DNA of 64,000 nucleotides from DASQBT01 sp963782495 (lineage in GTDB: Bacteria; Pseudomonadota; Gammaproteobacteria; Burkholderiales; Thiobacillaceae), in assembly GCA_963782495.1 (NCBI GenBank), contig CAWAJU010000003.1, positions 474,132-538,131 of the forward strand. Direction: 5' to 3'. The stretch's first letter is position 1. Every line of letters begins with the position of its first letter. Shown here in pieces: positions 41,861 to 49,334 of the stretch. The translations under genes were made by a program, and so were the position numbers. Under the pieces are notes generated by a model. It was not told the origin of the DNA. It saw only the letters and a list, made by a program, of their open reading frames with translations, and did not search any database.

Positions 41861-42351
41861 GAGGTCTGGTCTTGGTCATGCTGGGACTAAGTGCCTTGCC
41901 GGCGTGGTCTGCGGGCAAGGTTGACCTCACGACCCGAGTTCCGGGCGTGGTGGAACAGGTGAAGGTGGCGGCGGGCCAGCGCGTGAAGAAAGGCGATGTG
42001 CTGGTGAAGTTGAATACGGTGATATATGAAGCTCGCGTCAAGGAGGCTCAGGCAGAGGTCGAGCGAAGTCGGCTTGATGAGGAAGATGCGAAGAAAGACC
42101 AGGATCGGGCGGAGGAACTCTACAGACGCACGGTCACGTCCACCACGGAGCTGGACGCTGCACGATTGAAACATGCGCGCGCAAGAGCCGAATTGATGGC
42201 GGCGGACGCGCGTCTGACGATCGCGCAACAGAATTTGACAGATGCGGTATTGAAGGCGCCGTTCAACGGCGTAGTCTCAGAACGGCTTGCAGAACCAGGA
42301 ATGGTGACGACCGAATGTCAGTCCAGGACGCTAATTATTCTGTCCCACTAG
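41857..42351 (+). CDS. Short periplasmic adaptor (HlyD/MFP-like)
   Basis: A GTG start overlaps the TGA of the TolC gene. The 164-residue product has a signal peptide (ending PAWSAG). It has a half-lipoyl domain (VPGVVEQVKVAAGQRVKKGDVLVKLN), a helical hairpin (about residues 55-130), and the return half-lipoyl strand DAVLKAPFNGVVSERLAEPGMV. It stops there, without the beta-barrel and membrane-proximal domains of normal adaptors (usually over 300 residues). The 3' end overlaps the convergent transglycosylase gene by 21 bases. It could be naturally minimal or truncated; the ending SRTLIILSH still resembles a lipoyl strand. Confidence 0.82.
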   Translation: MRGLVLVMLGLSALPAWSAGKVDLTTRVPGVVEQVKVAAGQRVKKGDVLVKLNTVIYEARVKEAQAEVERSRLDEEDAKKDQDRAEELYRRTVTSTTELDAARLKHARARAELMAADARLTIAQQNLTDAVLKAPFNGVVSERLAEPGMVTTECQSRTLIILSH

Positions 42352-43014
42352 GCTGGTCATTGCGGTCTTGGTCCGAGGCTGATAGTCCCAGTTGTGCTTC
42401 CATGCCCCGACCACCAGGTTGGGATATTCGGGCTGTCCAAGGCTGCCGTTGTAGCGACCCAGCGCGCGGAAGAGATCGCCTTGCTCCATGTCTATATAGT
42501 GGCGCAGGATCACGCAGCCATAGCGTAAATTCGTGCGCAACTGGAACAGGTTATGTTCGCGGCTGCCGATCTGGCGGGTCCAAAAGGGCATGACCTGCAT
42601 ATAGCCGCGGGCTCCCACAACCGAGGTGGCGTACTTGTGGAAGCCACTCTCGACCTGGATCAGCCCTAGCACCAACTGCGGGTCGAGCCCTGCCCGGGAG
42701 GCCTCCCAGTGGATGGTGGTCAGAAGTTCGATCCGTTCCTGTTCGTCAGGTACAAAGCGCGCCAGCCGGCGCGACATGTCCTGCAGCCAAGCCTCCGCGT
42801 CGGCCTTGTTGCTGAAAGCGGTGCGGCTGACTGCCACGTCCGCTACCGCTTTTTGCAGCGCGAAGCGCACGCTCCGGCTAAGCGCTTCTTCCTTCTGCGC
42901 GCCGCCAAAGGCCGGCCCAGCCAAGGCGCAGCACAGCGCGCTGGCCAACAAGGTACGGCCCGACAGCCTCAAACTGCTGCGGTGCATCCATCGGGTAAGA
43001 CGAGCCTGCCACAT
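42331..43014 (-). CDS. Lytic transglycosylase (SLT domain), peptidoglycan-cleaving
   Basis: The 227-residue product has an N-terminal signal (SLRLSGRTLLASALCCALAG). Its SLT-type domain has the catalytic Glu in GLIQVESGFHKYATS, the family's GARGYMQVMPFW and LRYGCVILRHYID, and the AYNG-type stretch GRYNGSLGQPEYPN. It cleaves peptidoglycan glycan strands in the periplasm. AAGGG lies seven bases before this ATG. It lies 10 bases after proS and is probably co-transcribed with it. Confidence 0.92.
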   Translation of the reverse strand: MWQARLTRWMHRSSLRLSGRTLLASALCCALAGPAFGGAQKEEALSRSVRFALQKAVADVAVSRTAFSNKADAEAWLQDMSRRLARFVPDEQERIELLTTIHWEASRAGLDPQLVLGLIQVESGFHKYATSVVGARGYMQVMPFWTRQIGSREHNLFQLRTNLRYGCVILRHYIDMEQGDLFRALGRYNGSLGQPEYPNLVVGAWKHNWDYQPRTKTAMTSLVGQNN

Positions 43015-43024
43015 GATCAACCCT

Positions 43025-44806
43025 TCACGCCTGCTTAAGTCTGGCAAGCAAAAAATTCATGACGTCAGCCAGAGGGATCTTTTGCGCTTCAGCGTCCCGT
43101 CGGTTCTGATATTCCACCACACTTTCCTTCAGCCCGCGTTCGCTCACGGTCAGACGGTGGGGCAGGCCGATCAGTTCGGTGTCGGCAAACATTACACCTG
43201 GCCGCTCGTCTCGGTCATCCAGCATTGCCTCGATTCCTGCATTCCCAAGCTCCATGTACAGTTTATCGGCAGTTTCGCTGACGAGCTTACTTTTTCCGTA
43301 GCCTATCGGTGTAATTGCAAGCAAGAACGGTGCCATTGAAGCGGGCCAGAGTATGCCTTTATCGTCGTGATTTTGCTCGATTGCGGCTGCCACGATGCGG
43401 GAAACACCGATCCCATAACAACCCATCTCCAATACCTGCGCCTTGCCGTCCTGGTCCAGGAAGCTGGCATTCATGGCTTGGGAATACTTGGTGCCGAGTT
43501 GAAACACGTGGCCAACTTCAATCCCTCGGCAGAGGTCGAGATTGCCCTTGCCGTCAGGCGAGGGATCGCCTGCCAACACATTGCGGATGTCGCTCACTTG
43601 CGCAGGCTCGGCGCAATCGCGACCGAAGTTGGCCCCCGTAAAATGATAGCCGGGCTCATTGGCTCCACACACAAAATCGCTCATCGCGGCGGCTGATCGA
43701 TCAGCGATGAGCTGTATGAAACTTATAGCTCGTGTTGTTCCTTCGCCAGGTATAGCGAAATCCACGTTCTGATCCGGAAGGTTTGCAGGGCCGATATAGC
43801 CCGCGCGACAACCCATGCGATGCTCAATTTCGTCTTCGGTTGCAAATCGGAAATTCCCCACGACCTTGTTGAGCTTGATTTCGTTGACTTCGTGATCTCC
43901 GCGCAAAAGTAGCAGCACAAACCTCTCTTCAATACCGGGCGCATTCGCCTCAGCCATGACCGCGATGGTTTTGAGTATCTTGCTTGGCTTGATACCCAAG
44001 GATTCCGATACTTCTTCAATCGTCTTCTTGCCTGGTGTGGCTATTTTCTCCATCGACTGAGTCGCGGCGGCACGTGGTGTGGTGGGTGCCAGTGCTTCTG
44101 CCATTTCGATATTTGCCGCGTAGTCGGAGTTGGGACAGAAGGCGATCGCGTCTTCCCCCGAGTCGGCAAGCACGTGAAATTCGTGGGAACCCGAACCCCC
44201 AATGGCGCCAGTGTCCGCTGCCACCGCTCGGAATCTCAAGCCCAGACGAGTGAATATGCGGCTGTAGGCCTCGTACATGGTCTGGTAGGTTTGCTCGAGG
44301 CTGGCACGGTCGGCGTGGAAGGAGTAGGCGTCCTTCATGATGAATTCCCGCGCTCTCATGACGCCGAAGCGGGGGCGGATTTCATCACGAAATTTTGTCT
44401 GGATCTGATAGAAATTTATTGGCAACTGGCGATAGGAACGAATTTCCTTGCGGGCAATGTCGGTAATGACTTCTTCATGGGTTGGACCGAAACAGAAGTC
44501 ACGCTCGTGCCGGTCCTTGATCTTGAGCATCTGGGGCCCGAATTTCTCCCAGCGGCCGGATTCCTCCCATAGTTCGGCAGGTTGTATGGCCGGCATGAAG
44601 AGTTCCAGCGCGCCGGCCCGGTTCATTTCCTCTCGCACGATCGCTTCCACTCGGCGCAGCACCCTTAGACCCAAGGGCATCCAAGTATAAAGCCCCGAGC
44701 CCAGACGACGGATCAGTCCGGCCCGCAGCATCAGTTTGTGGGACACGAGTTCCGCTTCAGCCGGGGCTTCCTTGCTGGTGGAAAGGAAAAACTGGGACAG
44801 GCGCAT
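43025..44806 (-). CDS. proS: Prolyl-tRNA synthetase (bacterial type with editing domain)
   Basis: This class II synthetase of 593 residues charges tRNA-Pro. It begins MRLSQFFLSTSKEAPAEAEL and has motif 2 (CFGPTHEEVITDI and RFGVMRAREFIMKDAYSFH). The inserted YbaK-type editing domain spans about residues 240-390 (LLLLRGDHEVNEIKLNKV). Motif 3 is MGCYGIGVSRIVAAAIEQ, followed by an anticodon-binding C-terminus. I started at the ATG before RLSQFF, since 12 further codons upstream are unlike the family. It is divergent from the spermidine-synthase-like gene. Confidence 0.98.
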   Translation of the reverse strand: MRLSQFFLSTSKEAPAEAELVSHKLMLRAGLIRRLGSGLYTWMPLGLRVLRRVEAIVREEMNRAGALELFMPAIQPAELWEESGRWEKFGPQMLKIKDRHERDFCFGPTHEEVITDIARKEIRSYRQLPINFYQIQTKFRDEIRPRFGVMRAREFIMKDAYSFHADRASLEQTYQTMYEAYSRIFTRLGLRFRAVAADTGAIGGSGSHEFHVLADSGEDAIAFCPNSDYAANIEMAEALAPTTPRAAATQSMEKIATPGKKTIEEVSESLGIKPSKILKTIAVMAEANAPGIEERFVLLLLRGDHEVNEIKLNKVVGNFRFATEDEIEHRMGCRAGYIGPANLPDQNVDFAIPGEGTTRAISFIQLIADRSAAAMSDFVCGANEPGYHFTGANFGRDCAEPAQVSDIRNVLAGDPSPDGKGNLDLCRGIEVGHVFQLGTKYSQAMNASFLDQDGKAQVLEMGCYGIGVSRIVAAAIEQNHDDKGILWPASMAPFLLAITPIGYGKSKLVSETADKLYMELGNAGIEAMLDDRDERPGVMFADTELIGLPHRLTVSERGLKESVVEYQNRRDAEAQKIPLADVMNFLLARLKQA

Positions 44807-44857
44807 GGTCGATATAATTGGGCAAAGCATGCATTCTACCAAGCCTTACTGTCAGCC

Positions 44858-45619
44858 ATGTTCCGCAAACGCCTGTCCAAGTCTGTCCATTGCGATGCGA
44901 CCGTAGAAGTTCTAGAAGAGCGCGGGGTGCGCTCTCTGCATTTGGGCACGGGCGCAATCCAGAGCTCCATGCGGGTGAGCCGGCCCTGGGACCTGGAACT
45001 GGCTTATACCCGCGCGATGATGGCTTTTCTGCTGTTTGTTCCCAAGCCCTCGGAGGTGCTGATGGTGGGCTTGGGTGCGGGTTCGCTAGCCAAGTTCATC
45101 CGCAAGCACCAACCGGAAGTGCGGATCCAGGCGGTTGAACTCAATCCCCAGGTTGTGGGGGCCGCGCGTAGCCACTTCTTTCTCCCACCCGATGACGACA
45201 ATTTGAAGGTCAGAATCGAAGATGGGGCCGCTTATGTACCTGCACATCCGGGAAGCGCCGATGTGATACTTTTGGATGGCTACGACGCCGGCAACCAGGT
45301 CGAGGCTCTCGCCACGCTGGCGTTCTATCGGGCTTGTCGGCTTGCGCTGAAACCCGGTGGAGTGTTGTCAGTGAACCTATGGGGCCAGGACAAGAGCTTT
45401 TCCGATTACTTTGGCAGATTGGTTGAAGCCTTTGATGGCCAAGTCTGCTCGCTGACGATACAGGGAAGAACCAACGTGGTCGCGCTTGCGCTGGAAATGG
45501 ATGGCGGTCCGACACGTCTGGAGAAAGGCTCGGGCGACGCGGGGGCTTTGGGCCGGGCATGGGGCCTGGATCTGCTGCGTTTTGCCAGGGAACTGCGCTG
45601 GGCCCGAACTGGCGCCTAG
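44858..45619 (+). CDS. Spermidine synthase-like (aminopropyltransferase/methyltransferase fold) protein
   Basis: The 253-residue protein has the spermidine-synthase fold. It shows the EVLEERGVRSLHLGTGAIQSS N-terminal strands, nucleotide-binding VLMVGLGAGSLAKFI, acidic VELNPQVVGAARSHF, and the catalytic-region segment DVILLDGYDAGNQVEAL. The usual catalytic motif D-x-x-D-P-x-G is changed to DGYDAGN, without the proline, so true aminopropyl transfer is uncertain. It may be a methyltransferase-like relative. The start MFRKRL avoids running back into proS. A TATAAT at 44812-44817 may be its -10 box. Confidence 0.8.
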   Translation: MFRKRLSKSVHCDATVEVLEERGVRSLHLGTGAIQSSMRVSRPWDLELAYTRAMMAFLLFVPKPSEVLMVGLGAGSLAKFIRKHQPEVRIQAVELNPQVVGAARSHFFLPPDDDNLKVRIEDGAAYVPAHPGSADVILLDGYDAGNQVEALATLAFYRACRLALKPGGVLSVNLWGQDKSFSDYFGRLVEAFDGQVCSLTIQGRTNVVALALEMDGGPTRLEKGSGDAGALGRAWGLDLLRFARELRWARTGA

Positions 45620-45939
45620 TTTTATTGCCCTCAACTTGGCAGGCGCAAAGCGAGTTTTAATTTCGGCGCGGTGAAAGAATGAGGCGTATACGCTTTCCCG
45701 ATACAAGCAGCCGGCTCTCGGGAAAGCGGGCAACCGGGGAGGCGCCAAGCTCGAGGACAGGGGGAAGAATTATGCTTGCCCGGGCGGCTTCGCTCAAGCT
45801 AAAGCAGCCCGGAAAGAACAAAGCAAAAACAATGCAAAAACAAAGGCTAAGGAGACAAAATTGGGTACGGCTTAAGTTGCAATTTCCGCTAAGTGTGAAA
45901 CAATGTAAATAGAAATATTTTAGTTTGAAGGTGGCGGAA
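45620..45939. other. Intergenic region with a strong inverted repeat, before rppH
   Basis: This 320-base gap has no supported gene; a 77-codon open frame across it is basic and low-complexity with no ribosome site. It contains the 10-base palindrome GCGTATACGC (45684-45693) and an 11-bp perfect inverted repeat (45691-45701 with 45718-45728). An A-rich stretch lies around 45820-45865. Confidence 0.55.
45691..45728. repeat. Perfect 11-bp inverted repeat
   Basis: CGCTTTCCCGA and TCGGGAAAGCG flank a 16-base centre. No T-tract follows on either strand, so it is not an evident intrinsic terminator. It overlaps a separate 10-base palindrome at its left edge. Confidence 0.7.
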
Positions 45940-46476
45940 ATGATCGATAGGGAAGGTTACCGCCCCAATGTCGGCATCATCTTGTGCAATGCCCGTAACC
46001 AGGTGTTTTGGGCCAAGCGCATCAAGCAACACGCTTGGCAATTTCCCCAAGGGGGGATACAGGCTGGTGAAACGCCTGAAGCGGCCATGTACCGCGAGCT
46101 CAACGAGGAGATAGGGTTGGGTCCTCAGCATGTACGGATTCTGGGACGGACCCGAAACTGGTTGCGCTACGAAGTGCCGGATAGTTGGGTGAGAAGGGAC
46201 TGCCGCGGGGTTTACCGCGGCCAGAAGCAAATTTGGTTCCTGTTGCGGCTGACGGGCCGAGACTGTGATGTGAGCCTGCGCGCAACCGATCATCCGGAAT
46301 TTGACGCCTGGCGCTGGAATGAATATTGGATCGAGCTTGAGTCCGTAGTGGAATTCAAGCGCGAAGTCTACCGGCATGCACTTGAGGAACTTGAGCGATA
46401 CCTGGCCCGAGACCTGCGCTATTTGAGACGACGTGGAGCATGGGCGGAACGGACTCTCACTGAAAAGGTGGAGTGA
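45940..46476 (+). CDS. rppH: RNA pyrophosphohydrolase (Nudix)
   Basis: RppH removes pyrophosphate from triphosphate mRNA 5' ends to start decay. The 178-residue product begins MIDREGYRPNVGIILCN. The Nudix box reads GGIQAGETPEAAMYRELNEEIGL, here a complete G-x5-E-x7-REUxEExGU match. The family segments YEVPDSWVRR and GQKQIWFLLRL follow. The C-terminal tail is basic. I chose the ATG preceded by GGTGG; an upstream TTG in frame is possible. Confidence 0.95.
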   Translation: MIDREGYRPNVGIILCNARNQVFWAKRIKQHAWQFPQGGIQAGETPEAAMYRELNEEIGLGPQHVRILGRTRNWLRYEVPDSWVRRDCRGVYRGQKQIWFLLRLTGRDCDVSLRATDHPEFDAWRWNEYWIELESVVEFKREVYRHALEELERYLARDLRYLRRRGAWAERTLTEKVE

Positions 46477-46549
46477 AGACAGTCTGTCTTTACGGCTTAG
46501 TTATCCTGCCGACACGATAGCGTCTGCGTCTACTTGCCTATCCACCGCG

Positions 46550-46578
46550 TTGTGCATTGCAATATGGCGGGGTATAGT
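46550..46578 (+). promoter_or_regulatory. Sigma70-type promoter
   Basis: TTGTGC (46550-46555) and TATAGT (46573-46578) are exactly 17 bases apart. The predicted transcript would begin near 46585 and serve the hypothetical gene at 46656. Confidence 0.6.
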
Positions 46579-46655
46579 GGGTTGAGACTTAGGCCTCCGT
46601 TCCCGTATTGTCAGCTCAGCAAATGCCTAAGCCGAATTCAGTGTTAGGGAGGCCC

Positions 46656-47042
46656 ATGGAATCAAGCGCCGATCCGAATCTGCCTGCTCAGACGGCGGAA
46701 CAAGCACTTGGCAAAGCGTGGCCGCTCAGTCCGGGTGAACCCCTCTGGAAGCGTGTACCGACTCGTGATGAAACTGGCCGACTTCTAGCCGATTTCATGA
46801 TGTTGATTCCAAAACTTAAGTCCCGTCCCAATCCCTATATCCAAGCCGCTGCAGCGTATATCAAGGCCGTCCTGTCTTGCCACGATGAGGTGGTGTTTGC
46901 TGATGTGAATCTGGAGCTCAATATACTGTGGGTTTCCCATCGATATCGCCCGGGATTGATGTGGGAAATCGTAAGTGCGGTCAGGCTGCGTCTGCCCGAA
47001 GCGGTTGTGGTGGCCCACCAATGCGCTCCCATGCCGGATTGA
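46656..47042 (+). CDS. Conserved-looking small protein of unknown function
   Basis: The 128-residue product (MESSADPNLPAQTAEQALGKAWP) has no signal peptide or membrane helix. Its second half is a compact alpha/beta stretch (IQAAAAYIKAVLSCHDEVVFADVNLELNILWVSHRYRPG and the following VSAVRLRLPEAVVVAHQ), which could be a small sensor or assembly-factor fold. I do not recognise the family. The start is chosen for GGGAGG close upstream; in-frame ATG (46623) and TTG (46608) alternatives exist after the promoter. Neighbouring genes give no clue. Confidence 0.7.
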   Translation: MESSADPNLPAQTAEQALGKAWPLSPGEPLWKRVPTRDETGRLLADFMMLIPKLKSRPNPYIQAAAAYIKAVLSCHDEVVFADVNLELNILWVSHRYRPGLMWEIVSAVRLRLPEAVVVAHQCAPMPD

Positions 47043-47516
47043 TTGTTGCCGCTTGACTTGTGGCTACGTTTTCACGCCTGCAACTCCCGCTGCACCCCTT
47101 GAACCGCGCTTGGTCAGAACTTCTGCCGGGAGTGCAGCAACGACCTCAACTGCCACAGCAAAGGTGCCATTTTACGTGGCATCATTTCGCATACTAATGC
47201 ACGGGTAGACCGCCAATCAGGGCGACATGACATCTGGGAATGGGAGTCGTCAAGCTGTTCGGGAACAATTCCAGGCCGGTAGAGCAGGCCATTAGGGCAG
47301 CCCGCATGCATGTATTGGCTAACCGGCCGGGTTTTGCGGACCAGGATTCGTTGGGCTGGTTGCAAGATCGGCCAATTCAAGGAGTGCTGGTTCCCCGATA
47401 AAACACAATTCTTTTAATCGCGCTGGCCGCAATGATTGCCGACTCGTCACCGCCGGGATATACTTGACAAAATCAATCAAGTATTCGCCCGGCTTAATTT
47501 TTGGAGCACAAACAAC
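47043..47516. other. Intergenic region before apbC; possible 53-codon ORF
   Basis: This 474-base gap is long for the window. The only frame worth noting is 47240-47401 on the plus strand (MGVVKLFGNNSRPVEQAIRA, ending QGVLVPR), with reasonable codon use but no ribosome-binding site and no family I know. Leftward frames of up to 89 codons look random. It may be decayed sequence. Confidence 0.45.
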
Positions 47517-48605
47517 ATGGCTTTATCCGAACTGATCGTGCAAACTGCCCTCAAGGAGCTCATCGATCCTAATACCAAGAAAGACTTGGTCACCGGCAAG
47601 TCCACCAAGAGCATCAAGATAGACGGCGACAATGTGTCGGTAGATATCATGCTGGGCTACCCGGCCAAGAGCCAGTTGTCGTCCATCAAGAAAATGGTTG
47701 AGGACAAGCTGAAGACTTTGCCCGAGGTCGGTCAGGTGACCGTCACAGTCCGCTTCAATATTGTTTCCCATGGGGTGCAGAAAGGCGTCAAGCTGATTCC
47801 GGGCATCAAGAACATTATTGCAATCGCGTCGGGCAAAGGCGGAGTGGGCAAATCCACTACCGCCGTTAATCTCGCCTTGGCGCTGGCAGCCGAAGGCGCC
47901 AACGTGGGCATCCTCGATGCGGATATTTATGGCCCTTCCCAGCCCATGATGCTAGGCATCAAGGGGCGGCCCGAGTCCCAGGATGGGAAGACACTCGAAC
48001 CCATGATAGGCCACAGCATTCAGGCGATGTCCATCGGCTTCATGATTGATACGGACACCCCAATGGTCTGGCGCGGTCCCATGGTGACTCAGGCTCTGGA
48101 GCAACTCCTGGCTGATACCAACTGGAAAGACGTCGATTATCTGGTGGTGGACATGCCCCCTGGCACTGGGGACGTCCAGCTGACCTTGGCGCAAAAGGTT
48201 CCGGTGACAGGCGCCGTGATTGTCACAACGCCGCAGGATATCGCCTTGATCGATGCGCGCAAGGGACTCAAGATGTTCGAGAAGGTGGGAATCCCCATCC
48301 TTGGCGTGGTGGAAAATATGGCTCTGCACATTTGTACAAACTGTGGCCATGAGGAACGTATCTTCGGTCAGGGCGGCGGCGAAAGAATGTGCGCCGACTA
48401 TGGCGTGGAATTTCTCGGCGGGCTGCCGCTCGACATCCAAATTCGCGAGCAGACCGATTCCGGCACGCCGACCGTGGTGGCGTCCCCAGACTCGCGCGTG
48501 GCGGAAATCTACCGCGAGATCGCGCGCCGGGTTGCAGTCAAGATCGGGGAATCCGCCGTGGACCACACCAGCAAGTTTCCCAGCATCGTGATCCAGAACA
48601 CCTGA
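47517..48605 (+). CDS. apbC: Iron-sulfur cluster carrier protein ApbC/Mrp
   Basis: This 362-residue P-loop ATPase delivers Fe-S clusters to apoproteins. An N-terminal MIP18/DUF59 domain (about residues 1-85) is followed by the deviant Walker A GKGGVGKST. Then come Walker B-like VDYLVVDMPPGTGD and the cluster-binding CxxC in ICTNCGHEE. It starts MALSELIVQTAL; 27 more in-frame codons upstream are not family-like. A terminator follows. apbC next to dcd is a common arrangement in betaproteobacteria. Confidence 0.95.
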   Translation: MALSELIVQTALKELIDPNTKKDLVTGKSTKSIKIDGDNVSVDIMLGYPAKSQLSSIKKMVEDKLKTLPEVGQVTVTVRFNIVSHGVQKGVKLIPGIKNIIAIASGKGGVGKSTTAVNLALALAAEGANVGILDADIYGPSQPMMLGIKGRPESQDGKTLEPMIGHSIQAMSIGFMIDTDTPMVWRGPMVTQALEQLLADTNWKDVDYLVVDMPPGTGDVQLTLAQKVPVTGAVIVTTPQDIALIDARKGLKMFEKVGIPILGVVENMALHICTNCGHEERIFGQGGGERMCADYGVEFLGGLPLDIQIREQTDSGTPTVVASPDSRVAEIYREIARRVAVKIGESAVDHTSKFPSIVIQNT

Positions 48606-48627
48606 GCGAATCTGGGGCGCAAGAAAG

Positions 48628-48651
48628 GGCAGGGTTTACCCTGCCTTTTTT
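48628..48651 (+). terminator. Intrinsic terminator after apbC
   Basis: The stem GGCAGGG / CCCTGCC with loop TTTA is followed by six T residues. Confidence 0.92.
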
Positions 48652-48718
48652 GCTTTTCGGCACCCCGGCGACTTGCCTTATACTGCAACCACTTTGTTGA
48701 ATCCTTGCCCTTGCATAC

Positions 48719-49285
48719 ATGAGCATCAAGTCTGACAAATGGATCCGCCGGATGGCCCAAAGCCACGGCATGATCGAGCCTTTCGAGACCAATCTGGTGC
48801 GCGAACTGGACGGCCAGAAGATCGTCTCCTACGGCACATCGAGTTACGGCTATGACATTCGCTGCGCGGGCGAATTCAAGGTCTTCACCAACATCAATTC
48901 CACCATTGTCGACCCCAAGAAATTCGATCCCAATTCATTCGTGGAAATGCATGGAGACTCCTGCATCATCCCGCCCAACTCTTTTGCTCTGGCCCGCACC
49001 GTGGAATACTTCCGCATCCCCAGAAACGTGCTGACCATCTGCCTGGGCAAGTCAACTTATGCGCGCTGCGGCATCATCGTCAACGTCACGCCGTTCGAAC
49101 CCGAATGGGAAGGCTATGTGACACTGGAATTCTCCAATACCACGCCACTGCCGGCCAGGATTTATGCCAACGAGGGCGTGGCCCAGGTGATCTTCTTCGA
49201 ATCCGACGAAGTGTGCGAAACCTCCTATAAAGACCGGGGCGGCAAGTATCAGGGTCAGCATGGCGTCACGCTGCCGCGCATTTAA
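48719..49285 (+). CDS. dcd: dCTP deaminase
   Basis: This 188-residue trimeric enzyme deaminates dCTP to dUTP for dTTP synthesis. It starts MSIKSDKWIRRMAQSHGMIEPF, with the substrate-binding SSYGYDIRCAGEF. The catalytic-Glu region is GYVTLEFSNTTPLPARIYANEG and the conserved YKDRGGKYQGQHGVTLPRI closes the protein. Length and both ends match the family exactly. It is followed by the large PLP decarboxylase after 49 bases. Confidence 0.98.
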   Translation: MSIKSDKWIRRMAQSHGMIEPFETNLVRELDGQKIVSYGTSSYGYDIRCAGEFKVFTNINSTIVDPKKFDPNSFVEMHGDSCIIPPNSFALARTVEYFRIPRNVLTICLGKSTYARCGIIVNVTPFEPEWEGYVTLEFSNTTPLPARIYANEGVAQVIFFESDEVCETSYKDRGGKYQGQHGVTLPRI

Positions 49286-49334
49286 TCACCCTATAATGCC
49301 TGCTTCTTAGTCGGCTCCCCAGGAAGGAAAGGCC

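Noticed and set aside
41857..42351. Short adaptor as a frameshift product
   Set aside because: The terminal strand still fits a lipoyl motif, and the following DNA is the oppositely oriented transglycosylase gene, leaving no room for missing domains. Kept as a natural short form, with doubt stated.
45679..45912. 77-codon frame before rppH
   Set aside because: Basic, low-complexity product, no ribosome-binding site, and it runs through an inverted repeat and an A-rich tract.
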